Shown: piece after piece, positions 8,743 through 17,184 of the stretch
Numbering within the stretch: position 1 is the stretch's first letter
How the letters are laid out: the number at the start of each line of letters is the position of its first letter
Origin: Splendidivirga corallicola
GTDB lineage: Bacteria > Bacteroidota > Bacteroidia > Cytophagales > Cyclobacteriaceae
DNA: 64,000 bases
NCBI GenBank assembly: GCA_030442035.1
Contig: JAUJEA010000006.1
Location: forward strand, 372,001-436,000
Direction of reading: 5' to 3'
Translations under genes and position numbers: made by a program
Notes under the pieces: model-generated
Database searches by the model: none
What the model saw: only the letters and a program-made list of their open reading frames with translations
Told to the model about the DNA's origin: nothing

Positions 8743-9432
8743 ATGAAAATTGTAGTACTATCCGGAGCGGGTATTAGTGCTGAAAGTGGGATTCCCACTT
8801 TCAGGGACTCAAATGGGCTTTGGGAAGGATATGATGTGATGGAAGTTGCTTCACCCGAAGGATGGAGAAAGGATAAATCCCTCGTATTGGACTTCTACAA
8901 TCAAAGAAGAAAAGCAGCTTTGAGTGCTCAACCCAATGCCGGACATATAGCTTTGGCTGAATTACAGGAACATTTCGATGTTGCTATCATCACCCAAAAC
9001 ATTGATAACTTACATGAAAAGGCCGGATCCAGACATGTGATCCATTTGCATGGAGAAATCTTCAAATCCAGAAGCACCCTGGATCCAAGCCTGGTTTATG
9101 ATATTGATGGCTGGGAATTATCGGAAGGTGATAAATGTGAAAAAGGATCCCAGTTGCGTCCGCATATTGTCTGGTTTGGAGAAATGGTTCCCATGATGGA
9201 AGTAGCTGTAGAAGAAACCCTTCAGGCCGATATTTTTATTGTGGTAGGGACTTCGCTTGTAGTCTATCCTGCTGCAGGCCTTTTAGACTATGTCGATGCC
9301 TCAATACCAAAATACATCATCGATCCAAACATGCCTGGTGTCGCATCTCGTGAAAATCTTTTCTTGGTTGAGGAAAAGGGAAGTGTTGGCCTGGAAAAAG
9401 TATCAAAAGAGTTGATCGCTAAATATACCTGA
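8743..9432 (+). CDS. cobB: NAD-dependent protein deacylase (CobB-type sirtuin)
   Basis: A 229-residue sirtuin, removing acyl groups from protein lysines with NAD. The N terminus VVLSGAGISAESGIPTFRD is the NAD-binding motif, followed by ITQNIDNLHEKAG and the catalytic histidine in HLHGE. Tyr52 and Arg55 in FYNQRR match the acidic-acyl pocket pair of class III sirtuins, suggesting desuccinylase/demalonylase activity. The small zinc domain is degenerate: between HLHGE and RPHIVWFGE only one cysteine (DKCEKG) is seen where E. coli CobB has four zinc ligands, so zinc is probably not bound. Spacing to topA is 170 nt on the same strand. Confidence 0.92.
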   Translation: MKIVVLSGAGISAESGIPTFRDSNGLWEGYDVMEVASPEGWRKDKSLVLDFYNQRRKAALSAQPNAGHIALAELQEHFDVAIITQNIDNLHEKAGSRHVIHLHGEIFKSRSTLDPSLVYDIDGWELSEGDKCEKGSQLRPHIVWFGEMVPMMEVAVEETLQADIFIVVGTSLVVYPAAGLLDYVDASIPKYIIDPNMPGVASRENLFLVEEKGSVGLEKVSKELIAKYT

Positions 9433-9461
9433 TTTCCAAAACGAGTGTAGTCATTGCACAA

Positions 9462-9983
9462 TTAGTATTTTCGCTGCAAGAACTTTTCAACCAGAAAATC
9501 AATAGGCTTTAATGACAGGGCAAGGATCCCTTTAAACAATAAGCTAAAATAACCCCCATTGTCTCCAACCATTTCCTCAATTACCGGATCTAAAAATACT
9601 TCTGAAACGACAAACAGGACTGCCGCTATAACCAATGCTATACTCCCTGCCTTTTTGCTAATTTTAATTTTGATAAGTTGATCAATTGTGTCCTGCAGTA
9701 TACTATTGTTGTCATAAAGCTCTTTATTAACTTTTTCTATTTCGTCCGTTCTAATTTGCAATTGTTTATTGACCCCATTAAGCTTAATATGAAGTTTATC
9801 GCCGATCTTTGTAATCAGTTTTGCCTCCTTCAAGAGCTTCTCATAGCTCTTGCAAAGTGCCTGATATTCCTTGATAAGCTCTTCTCTGGAGATCCCATCA
9901 TTTTCAGCTATCAATTTAACCTTTTCAAGAAGCACTTTCTCTTTGTAGAAAACCTCGGATTTTCTCTGGGTCGTTTTCTTCAT
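9462..9983 (-). CDS. Coiled-coil membrane protein of unknown function
   Basis: A 173-residue protein I cannot assign. Residues 1-105 are highly charged and predicted helical/coiled coil (YQALCKSYEKLLKEAKL, VNKQLQIRTDEIEKVNKEL). Residues 110-130 (AGSIALVIAAVLFVVSEVF) form a clear membrane helix and residues about 145-165 (FSLLFKGILALSLKPIDFLV) a second, so both ends are probably cytoplasmic. The coiled-coil part resembles linkers joining signalling domains in some Bacteroidota proteins, but no catalytic domain follows. It converges with the sirtuin gene (29-nt gap). Confidence 0.65.
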   Translation of the reverse strand: MKKTTQRKSEVFYKEKVLLEKVKLIAENDGISREELIKEYQALCKSYEKLLKEAKLITKIGDKLHIKLNGVNKQLQIRTDEIEKVNKELYDNNSILQDTIDQLIKIKISKKAGSIALVIAAVLFVVSEVFLDPVIEEMVGDNGGYFSLLFKGILALSLKPIDFLVEKFLQRKY

Positions 9984-10851
9984 AAAACTTCATTAAAAAA
10001 TAAGAACTTTAGAAAGCCTTACTCCCTCAAAAATTTCAAAGCAGAATCCTACAAGTTCATTATTCTGCCAAGAGCAAATCCTCACCGTAGTCAGTTTGGT
10101 TATTGAATTTATAATTGTTGCTACTTAAGCAATGCCCTGTTTTTTCGGGCAAAATTGATAATTTGATCAATTTCATCAGGCACAATAAAAAATTGCCAAT
10201 ATATAAACCTTCATTTCAGGACGATTGTAACCTGACTTCTGAGGACCTACTGAAAATTTAAAAAATGTAATGTAAAGTAATGCAAATAGGACATTCAATG
10301 GTTTCCAATTTGAGTCTGATATTACAAGGCACAGATATATCAATAATTAGTTGATACTGAGAAAATAGACCTGTGCTCATTATAACCATGATTTCAGCCG
10401 TTCACTAAGATTTAAGATTAAAGACTAGAGAAAAAAGAAAAATTGAAGTAGTCCCCCCTAAAAAAGCCCTCGCTCGCTACAGTAATAAGTAGCAAGAATT
10501 TAGTATAAAGACTAATAACATCTAGGTTTAAGCTTAAGCCGGAAATTAAACCTTGCCTTCGTAAAATTTAATATCATTATCTTTTTACAGTTATATCCTA
10601 TCACACAAACTTTGCAAGCTTATTTATCCATTCAATTAAAAGCTTGCAAATTTGGTCGTTTTATTTCTCTGCAAAAAAGATAAAAGTCACAGCAATTTAT
10701 CGTCCTTTATCTAAAATCTTGCCCAAACAAGGCAATGAGCCTTTCTAACAATATCAAATGATACTTTTTTAGGACCGACGAAGTAAAGCCTTCCTGCATT
10801 GGAAAGTAATGTAACCATACAATCATTTATATAACCCATTCAGGATCAGGA
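9984..10851. other. 868-nt region without recognisable genes
   Basis: The longest gene-free stretch of the window, between the coiled-coil membrane protein gene and the VIT1/CCC1 gene. All frames are short and of low complexity. It contains an 11-bp inverted repeat (10611-10650) but no tRNA-like cloverleaf, IS end or clear terminator. It could hold a small RNA or the remains of a lost gene. Confidence 0.5.
10611..10650. repeat. Inverted repeat with 11-bp arms in a gene-free region
   Basis: Arm TTTGCAAGCTT (10611-10621) is perfectly complementary to AAGCTTGCAAA (10640-10650) with an 18-nt AT-rich spacer. It lies about 200 nt downstream of the VIT1/CCC1 gene. No T-run follows on either strand, so an ordinary intrinsic terminator is unlikely. 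A regulator site or RNA hairpin is possible. Confidence 0.4.
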
Positions 10852-11589
10852 TTATAAAAAGTACTTTGCTAAAATTTCACCAACAAAATAGGCAAGAAAA
10901 GCTGCCAGGCCTCCCAATGCTAATGTTTCAAACATTCCCTTTATTCGACTGGTTTGTGTTACGATACTCTTAAGATTACCGATAATTGCCATGGCAATAC
11001 CAGTTGCCACGCATGACAAAGGGAATAAACTACTCCTGTCTATATCTACCCAAACGGCCATCAGGTAAGCAGCCAGGGGTATCAGTCCAATGATGAAAAA
11101 TGAAACGAATGTGGCAAAGGCAGTATGAAAGGGTTTCTTGGCATCCTTGGTCATTTCAAGTTCTTCTTTCATCATGGTATCAACCCAAACATCTTTATTA
11201 GAGGTAATCACCTCAACTACCTGCTCTAATAATTCCCCCTTAAATCCTTTAGCGCTGTAAATTTCACGGATTTCCTGAACTTCTGTTTCTCTCATATTAT
11301 CAATTTCCCAATACTCTACAGCTTTGTGTTTTTCAAAATTATCTCTTTCGGTTTTAGTTGAGAAATAATTACCCACCGACATTGAAAAACCATCAGCAAT
11401 GAGATTAGCAAAACCAAAAATCAACACCCACGACAGGTCTGCTCCTGCTCCAGCGGCCCCGGCTACCACAGCGAAGGTAGTTACAGCTCCATCTATTCCT
11501 CCATAGACAAATTCTCCGATATAATCTTTGTTAAAAAGTAAGAGTTTCCCACTGGCGTGTAATCTATCTTCTGTTACTTTAATTTCCAT
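10852..11589 (-). CDS. VIT1/CCC1-family metal (Fe/Mn) transporter
   Basis: A 245-residue integral membrane protein of the VIT1/CCC1 family, which moves ferrous iron or manganese across membranes. The first membrane segment carries the family motif YGGIDGAVTTFAVVAGAAGA and is followed by FGFANLIADGFSMSVGNYFS, both hallmarks. An acidic cytoplasmic loop (EIDNMRETEVQEIREIY, with DVWVDTMMKEELEM further on) corresponds to the metal-binding loop. Three further membrane segments lie in the C-terminal half. I take the ATG at 11589 (MEIKVTEDR); an in-frame TTG at 11628 next to the menC stop is less likely. It follows menC by 39 nt and is probably co-transcribed. Confidence 0.85.
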   Translation of the reverse strand: MEIKVTEDRLHASGKLLLFNKDYIGEFVYGGIDGAVTTFAVVAGAAGAGADLSWVLIFGFANLIADGFSMSVGNYFSTKTERDNFEKHKAVEYWEIDNMRETEVQEIREIYSAKGFKGELLEQVVEVITSNKDVWVDTMMKEELEMTKDAKKPFHTAFATFVSFFIIGLIPLAAYLMAVWVDIDRSSLFPLSCVATGIAMAIIGNLKSIVTQTSRIKGMFETLALGGLAAFLAYFVGEILAKYFL

Positions 11590-11628
11590 GATTGCATTTT
11601 TTGAATTTACGATCGTTACAAGGCTCAA

Positions 11629-12720
11629 TTAATTTGAATTAAAAATAAGGCCAGTATTCCAGGAAGCATCCTCATCATATTTCAGGAAGCCTTTTTCAAT
11701 GATAAGGGGTGAAGGTATATTGTTATGATAGAGCTGTCCGGTACCCAATCCCTGCAACATATTTGTATTAAACTGTGCAGTAAATTGAGCAATAGCATTT
11801 AATCCAATATTTGATTCCAATGCCGAGGTTATCCACCAGCCTATATTCAATGCTTCGGCAAGATGTATCCACTCCCTGGTCTCTTTAAATCCGCCTAGCA
11901 GGGTAGGTTTGAGAATAATAAATTGAGGGCGGATATTTTCCAGAAGGATCTTTTTGTTTTCATTGCCATGAACACCAATAAGCTCTTCGTCCAAAGCAAT
12001 TGGTATTATATTTCGGTCACAAAGTACTTTCATAGCCTCCACCTGGCCCGGCCATATCGGTTGCTCAATGGAATGAATATCATACGCAGCGAGCTTCTTA
12101 AGCCTTTCAGTGGCTTCATCCGCTTTAAAAGCTCCATTAGCATCAACTCTCAAAGTAATTTCATTTGATGAATAGTTTTTCCGGATATGGTTTAACAATT
12201 TACATTCCTGTTCAAAATCAATAGCACCGATCTTCATTTTCAGGCAATCAAATCCAGCCTCAAGCTTTTGTTCAATCTGCGCTGACATAAAATCTTTATC
12301 ACCCATCCATATCAGTCCATTGATGGGAATACTTTCCTTACTTAGACTAAAATCGTTTTCAAAAAGCAGTCTTTTGCCTCCATTAATAAGATCCAGGAAA
12401 GCTGTCTCAAAACCAAATCGAACTGCGGGTAATTCTGCCGGAACTTTTTCAGCGATTATTTCAAGTGCCTCTTCCTTTTCAATTGGCCAGGAAGTCTGTT
12501 CAAATTCAGTGCAAAAATCAGCCAGTATTTCCTCCATATCATCCCGGTCGTCAATACTTAATCCCTTTAGTGGGCCACATTCTCCAATTCCTGTTATCCC
12601 GGTTTGCGTATCATGAATAATAATAAAATAGGTAGTCTTTGTTTTTAAGGTTCCTCTGGAGGTTCCTGCCTCAAACTTAAATTGAAGAATGTGTTTTTTG
12701 AATTGAATTTTTAGCGCCAT
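11629..12720 (-). CDS. menC: o-Succinylbenzoate synthase
   Basis: A 363-residue enolase-superfamily protein. It dehydrates SHCHC to o-succinylbenzoate in menaquinone synthesis. The superfamily catalytic set is visible: the KxK lysines in CLKMKIGA, metal ligands in LRVDANGAF, SIEQPI and ALDEELIG, and the distal lysine in FIILKPTLLGGF. The N-terminal capping domain contains GIGECGPLKGLS. Low similarity to dipeptide epimerases is expected, but the menE-like gene in the same window favours MenC. The ATG at 12720 (MALKIQF) is preferred over an in-frame TTG at 12726. Confidence 0.85.
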   Translation of the reverse strand: MALKIQFKKHILQFKFEAGTSRGTLKTKTTYFIIIHDTQTGITGIGECGPLKGLSIDDRDDMEEILADFCTEFEQTSWPIEKEEALEIIAEKVPAELPAVRFGFETAFLDLINGGKRLLFENDFSLSKESIPINGLIWMGDKDFMSAQIEQKLEAGFDCLKMKIGAIDFEQECKLLNHIRKNYSSNEITLRVDANGAFKADEATERLKKLAAYDIHSIEQPIWPGQVEAMKVLCDRNIIPIALDEELIGVHGNENKKILLENIRPQFIILKPTLLGGFKETREWIHLAEALNIGWWITSALESNIGLNAIAQFTAQFNTNMLQGLGTGQLYHNNIPSPLIIEKGFLKYDEDASWNTGLIFNSN

Positions 12721-12942
12721 GACCAATACCTTTGCAGCTAATTATTTATCAGTGTCACAGCATTAAGCTATCAGGTACATACTTCAGGGAAACTTAAAAG
12801 TTATGAAGAACTAAAACCTGAATACTGAAAGCCAGTTACCATGGATACGTGATAAATGATCTAGAATTATTTTATAATGAAAAATCTATAAGCAATTACG
12901 CTAATACTTGTTTAAGATTACCAATGCTTAAAAATAATAAGC

Positions 12943-12947
12943 CAGGA
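12943..12947 (+). promoter_or_regulatory. Strong Shine-Dalgarno site of queA
   Basis: AGGAG lies five bases before the ATG at 12953. Strong sites like this are uncommon in this window and it settles the queA start. Confidence 0.6.
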
Positions 12948-12952
12948 GCTTT

Positions 12953-14170
12953 ATGAACCGTAATTTACCGACGCTGGACCTTGCAACATTTCAGTATGAT
13001 TTGCCGGAAGAAAATATCGCAAAACATCCACTAAAAGAACGTGATCAATCCAAACTCCTCATTTACAATAAAGGTAACATTGAACATGATATATTTAAAT
13101 CAATCACGCATTATTTACCAAAGAATAGTCTGTTATTCTTTAACAACACTAAGGTAATATCAGCCAGGTTATTCTTTTACAAATCTACCGGAGCCAAAAT
13201 TGAAATATTTTTACTTCAGCCTGAAGCACCTACCAAAGACATCAACCAGGCCATGTTACAAACCGGCAACTGTACCTGGCAATGTATGATTGGCAATTTA
13301 AAAAAATGGAAAACTGGTCAAATCCTTGAGACAACTTTTCAACTTAATGGTCAGGATTTCCGGTTGAAAGCCCAAATAGAGGACAGAGAAAAGCAATGGA
13401 TCCATTTTACCTGGGAGGGTCACAACATTCGTTTTGTGGATGTGATTGAACACTTTGGTCAAGTGCCACTACCTCCCTACATAAATCGGTTGGTTGAGGA
13501 AGAGGATAAGTCGAGGTATCAAACAGTTTATTCAAAGTCTTCCGGAGCAGTTGCTGCTCCTACGGCGGGATTACATTTTAATGAGACCCTATTAAATGAA
13601 TTGACGGAAAAGGGGTTGAAAAAGGATTACCTGACACTACATGTAAGTGCCGGAACTTTTCAACCTATTAAAGAAAATAGCATTCACAACCATCCAATGC
13701 ATTCTGAACAGGTCTTGGTTACAAAAGAAAATGTCAAAAATATCATTGAGCATGGGGAAAAGATCATCTCCGTAGGAACCACCTCCATGCGTACTTTGGA
13801 AAGCTTGTATTGGTATGGGGCAAAAATATTATTGAAGCAGGATGCTCATTTTCATATTGACAAATTAGAGCCCTATCAGTATCAATCAGAACAATTACCA
13901 ACCAGACAGGAAGCTGTGAAGGCCGTACTAAATCACATGGAACATGCCGGTTTGGAAACGCTTAATGGAACAACTGAAATTATGATATTCCCTGGTTATC
14001 AATTTAAGGTTTGTGATGGACTCATTACAAATTACCATTTACCGGGATCGACATTGATTTTGTTGGTTGCCGCCTTTGTTGGTGATCAGTGGAGAAAGAT
14101 TTATGAAGAAGCACTGGATCAAAACTATCGCTTTCTTAGTTATGGTGATTCATCACTTTTGTTGCCCTAG
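12953..14170 (+). CDS. queA: S-adenosylmethionine:tRNA ribosyltransferase-isomerase
   Basis: A 405-residue QueA, which transfers the ribose of AdoMet to preQ1 at tRNA position 34 and rearranges it to epoxyqueuosine. Family motifs are clear: FQYDLPEENIAKHPLKERDQSKLL at the N terminus (given here by its first part, FQYDLPEENIAKHP), FFNNTKVISARL, GQVPLPPYI, YQTVYSKSSGAVAAPTAGLH, LHVSAGTFQPI, SVGTTSMRTLES and TNYHLPGSTLILLVAAFVG. It is about 50 residues longer than E. coli QueA because of inserts around residues 90-130 and 290-320, as in other Bacteroidota. A strong AGGAG precedes the ATG. The next gene, an MscS channel, follows after 47 nt on the same strand. Confidence 0.96.
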   Translation: MNRNLPTLDLATFQYDLPEENIAKHPLKERDQSKLLIYNKGNIEHDIFKSITHYLPKNSLLFFNNTKVISARLFFYKSTGAKIEIFLLQPEAPTKDINQAMLQTGNCTWQCMIGNLKKWKTGQILETTFQLNGQDFRLKAQIEDREKQWIHFTWEGHNIRFVDVIEHFGQVPLPPYINRLVEEEDKSRYQTVYSKSSGAVAAPTAGLHFNETLLNELTEKGLKKDYLTLHVSAGTFQPIKENSIHNHPMHSEQVLVTKENVKNIIEHGEKIISVGTTSMRTLESLYWYGAKILLKQDAHFHIDKLEPYQYQSEQLPTRQEAVKAVLNHMEHAGLETLNGTTEIMIFPGYQFKVCDGLITNYHLPGSTLILLVAAFVGDQWRKIYEEALDQNYRFLSYGDSSLLLP

Positions 14171-14217
14171 ACAGAAAATCCAAAATGCTTATATTTACCT
14201 GTATATAAGGTTCCAAA

Positions 14218-15141
14218 ATGGAAAAATTGAAAGATTTCTTAAGTAGTATCTATGATTGGCTAAAGCCTATCGGAGAGTTCTTTACTTCTACCCTGTTCAA
14301 AATCAAAGATACTAACATTACCCTTCTGTGGATTATTTCCTTTGTACTGTCTTTTGTCCTTTTGGTCGTTCTGGCGAGCAGAGTAAAGAGATTATTGATA
14401 AAAAAGATCCTACCACGCTACAAACTTGATTCCGGTCTTACCCAATCGATCGGTACTATGACCAAATACACCATACTTGTCATTGGATTCTTCATTATTA
14501 TCACTACGGCAGGGATTGACTTAAGTGCACTTGGACTAATAGCGGGAGCCCTTGGTGTGGGTATTGGATTCGGGTTACAGAATATTACCAACAACTTTAT
14601 TTCCGGACTGATTATCTTGTTTGAACGTCCCATAAAAGTCGGTGATCGTATTGAAGTGGGCGACATTAGTGGAGATGTGGTTGAAATTGGGGCAAGAGCG
14701 ACAACAGTGCTCACAAATGACAATATCAACATCATCCTACCCAATTCCCATTTCATTGATAGTCAGGTAATTAATTGGAGTCATAATGATAGAATGGTTC
14801 GCTTCAGATTTCCCGTAGGTGTATCATATAATGAAGATCCGAGATTGGTTAGGAAGTTGTTGCTGGAAGTAGCAGAAGAAAATCATGGTGTATTAAAGAA
14901 ACCACAGCCTGATGTGTTGTTTGATGAATTTGGGGAAAGTTCTTTGAATTTTTATCTGGTTGTTTGGACAAAAAATTACACTGAACGGCCAAAGATATTG
15001 AAAAGTCAGCTTTACTATGCTATCTTTAAAAAGTTCAAAGATAACAACATAGAGATACCATTTCCGCAAAGAGATCTTCATATAAAGTCAGGATTATTGG
15101 CGGAAAATAGTATGGAACTTCAAGAAAAAGAAAGAAGCTAG
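14218..15141 (+). CDS. MscS-family mechanosensitive ion channel
   Basis: A 307-residue small-conductance mechanosensitive channel. Three membrane segments are visible at about 38-55, 82-102 and 105-130. The last is the pore-lining helix, with its Gly/Ala-rich face LGLIAGALGVGIGFGLQNI. The MscS beta-domain follows (FERPIKVGDRIEVGDISGDV, then GARATTVLTNDNINIILPNS). The C-terminal cytoplasmic domain runs to PFPQRDLHIKS. Length is close to E. coli MscS (286), with a short charged tail. It opens on membrane tension to release solutes in osmotic downshock. It probably forms a transcription unit with queA. Confidence 0.93.
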   Translation: MEKLKDFLSSIYDWLKPIGEFFTSTLFKIKDTNITLLWIISFVLSFVLLVVLASRVKRLLIKKILPRYKLDSGLTQSIGTMTKYTILVIGFFIIITTAGIDLSALGLIAGALGVGIGFGLQNITNNFISGLIILFERPIKVGDRIEVGDISGDVVEIGARATTVLTNDNINIILPNSHFIDSQVINWSHNDRMVRFRFPVGVSYNEDPRLVRKLLLEVAEENHGVLKKPQPDVLFDEFGESSLNFYLVVWTKNYTERPKILKSQLYYAIFKKFKDNNIEIPFPQRDLHIKSGLLAENSMELQEKERS

Positions 15142-15299
15142 ACTTTGAATATGAGGATAATACACTTGCTCTATGGTTTTTCACTTGTTTGTAAGAAATC
15201 ATTCTATTATCCATCATTTGGCTGGTAAGAATTGATTTTATTTGTATTAAGAATTAGCTGGGATTTTTAACTAAGTTTTACTGTTAAAAGGGATCTGCA

Positions 15300-15707
15300 A
15301 TGAGAAAAGCCAATGCCGTAATGGTCATCGACGATGACAAAGTAAACAACTTCATTTTCAAAAAGGTAATTACTTCTTCACAAATAGCCGAGGATATTAT
15401 TATGCATTATGGCGTGACGGATGCGCTTAACGACATCAACGAAATGTTGGAAAACCATCCTCATGATCTACCGGATTTAATTTTTTTGGATATCAATATG
15501 CCTATTCTAAGCGGATGGGACTTCCTGGAAGCTTACAAGGAACTTGTTCCGAAATTCAGCAAGAAAGTCAATCTTTTTATGTTCTCCAGTTCCGTGTCCA
15601 GCAATGACATTGAAAGGGCTAAAAGTTATGATGAAGTAGAAGATTATATTTCCAAACCGTTAACGCTTGATATATTGGAAGATATCCAGAGGAAATACCT
15701 AAGCTAG
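15300..15707 (+). CDS. Single-domain response regulator (CheY-like)
   Basis: A 135-residue stand-alone receiver domain. The acidic pocket is VMVIDDDKVNN (Asp11-13), the phospho-acceptor is Asp64 in LIFLDINMPILSGWDF, the switch residue is in MFSSSV (about 98-101), and the conserved lysine is in YISKPLT near 120. No output domain follows, so signalling is through protein contact. The LDINMPILSGWDFLE form is common in Bacteroidota receiver proteins paired with hybrid kinases. No kinase gene lies nearby. AAGGGAT upstream of the ATG may serve as ribosome binding site. Confidence 0.92.
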   Translation: MRKANAVMVIDDDKVNNFIFKKVITSSQIAEDIIMHYGVTDALNDINEMLENHPHDLPDLIFLDINMPILSGWDFLEAYKELVPKFSKKVNLFMFSSSVSSNDIERAKSYDEVEDYISKPLTLDILEDIQRKYLS

Positions 15708-15765
15708 GTTTTCTTTCCCCAATTAGCGTGCCTCTTTGCACTTCGGTGATACGTCACATAAGAAA

Positions 15766-15791
15766 GGAGCTGCCATTATTTTGACAGCTCC
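15766..15791 (-). terminator. Hairpin downstream of susD
   Basis: GGAGCTG (15766-15772) pairs with CAGCTCC (15785-15791) across a 12-nt loop. It lies 20 nt past the susD stop and between convergent genes, so it probably ends the susC-susD transcript. The T-run on the minus side is weak (TTTCTT). Confidence 0.55.
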
Positions 15792-15811
15792 CATAAAATC
15801 AACTACCTTAA

Positions 15812-17161
15812 TTAAATAGTCGGATTTGGCGGTGTATTCGGATTGTTTTCTCTCTCCACTGTTGGGTAAGGGTAAAAGTTTCTATTCCTCTCATTAGTAG
15901 TATTCGCTTCCAAAGGCACCTGAAAGTTTGGATGGAATCTCCTGCTATCTTCCAATCTCATTCCGGTCAAAAACATCTCAATGGACCGGTTTTTATATAT
16001 TTCCTCCAAAATATCATTTTGACTATTCTGGTCACCGGTCCAGGCACCCAGGTTTGCATTTACTCCCAACGGATCATCATTTTTCTGTCTGACAAGATTC
16101 AATTGAGTTACAGCATTGCCTAATTGATTTTGTCTGGCATAGGCCTCAGCTTTATTCAACATCATCTCTCCGGGAAGATAAACCGGAATAGAAGATGTAG
16201 AGGTCGCAAAAAAACCAATCATTTCACTAAGAGGTTGGCCTCCGGCATCAGCATTTGCATTACCGGCTGAAGCCCCAAGGTAGAAATTGACCCTACCATC
16301 TGTTGCTTCCGGAATGTATATACCTAATAAACCGAAATTAGTCTGTGGATCCAGATCAGCAGAATTGACCGTTCTATTCCAAATTGGGTTTTGGTTATTA
16401 GCATCATAAACCCAAAATGAATTCTGAGGATCACTCGCATCACCAAGTACTGCATCAGCCGCGGCTATGGATTCTGCATAATTACCGGCTATAAGATTAT
16501 ATCTGGAAAGGTAGGCATTGATACTCTTCAAAAGATTTATTTCTTCCCAGAGCACCGTCGACCGGAATTCATCAGACATTGGTGTGCTGGTAAGTGTGTT
16601 TCTCGCTTCTTCCAAAAGATTTATGCTTTCTGCAAGAACCGTTGCCCTATCGCTGAATATTGCATCACCACCTTCGGAATTGTTGATAGGCACTTGTTCA
16701 AACATCTGGATCAAGTAACCTAATGTTATGGCTTTGAAAAAATTACCATAGGCCAAAAGTCCACTCCTCGTTTCGTCCGATACATCTACAGCATTGGTTC
16801 CTTCTATTAAGGACTCTGCCATACCTTTTGCCCTGAGAAGTGTTACCCAGGGATTTGTAATACCGCCACTCTCACCTGGTAATTCTGCGCCACCTCTTGC
16901 CAGTTCATTAATATTCAAAAAGGTATTGGTCACTCCCAACTCCCTGGTTGTAATGCCTGGAGCTTCTATAACCTGCCTCAGTGCTGTTACGGAATAATAT
17001 CTCCGTATTCCAATAGCCAATGCAAAGAGCCCTTCTTTTGTTCCAAGAACGACATCCTCAGTGGGATTATTTGGATTTGCAAACTCCGTTTCACATGCAG
17101 GGAATAATAAACTGCATGAAACCAAAACGAATATGAATTTATAGTTTATTATTTTTTTCAT
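15812..17161 (-). CDS. SusD/RagB-family outer-membrane lipoprotein
   Basis: A 449-residue surface lipoprotein. The signal peptide ends in a lipobox (LFPAC) with lipidated Cys23. The body shows SusD features: tetratricopeptide-like helices around GNFFKAITLGYLIQMFEQVP and a C-terminal GMRLEDSRRFHP segment before the terminal PYPTVERENNPN. Such proteins form the lid on the SusC barrel and bind the nutrient to be imported. Substrate cannot be inferred, because no glycoside hydrolase, peptidase or sulfatase is adjacent. It follows susC by 23 nt, one operon. Confidence 0.93.
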   Translation of the reverse strand: MKKIINYKFIFVLVSCSLLFPACETEFANPNNPTEDVVLGTKEGLFALAIGIRRYYSVTALRQVIEAPGITTRELGVTNTFLNINELARGGAELPGESGGITNPWVTLLRAKGMAESLIEGTNAVDVSDETRSGLLAYGNFFKAITLGYLIQMFEQVPINNSEGGDAIFSDRATVLAESINLLEEARNTLTSTPMSDEFRSTVLWEEINLLKSINAYLSRYNLIAGNYAESIAAADAVLGDASDPQNSFWVYDANNQNPIWNRTVNSADLDPQTNFGLLGIYIPEATDGRVNFYLGASAGNANADAGGQPLSEMIGFFATSTSSIPVYLPGEMMLNKAEAYARQNQLGNAVTQLNLVRQKNDDPLGVNANLGAWTGDQNSQNDILEEIYKNRSIEMFLTGMRLEDSRRFHPNFQVPLEANTTNERNRNFYPYPTVERENNPNTPPNPTI

Positions 17162-17184
17162 TTCTTATTTTCTTTATGTGACAG

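Noticed and set aside
9678-10106. A 142-codon plus-strand frame
   Set aside because: It runs mainly antisense to the coiled-coil membrane protein gene, which has a plausible protein pattern, and its tail is low complexity.
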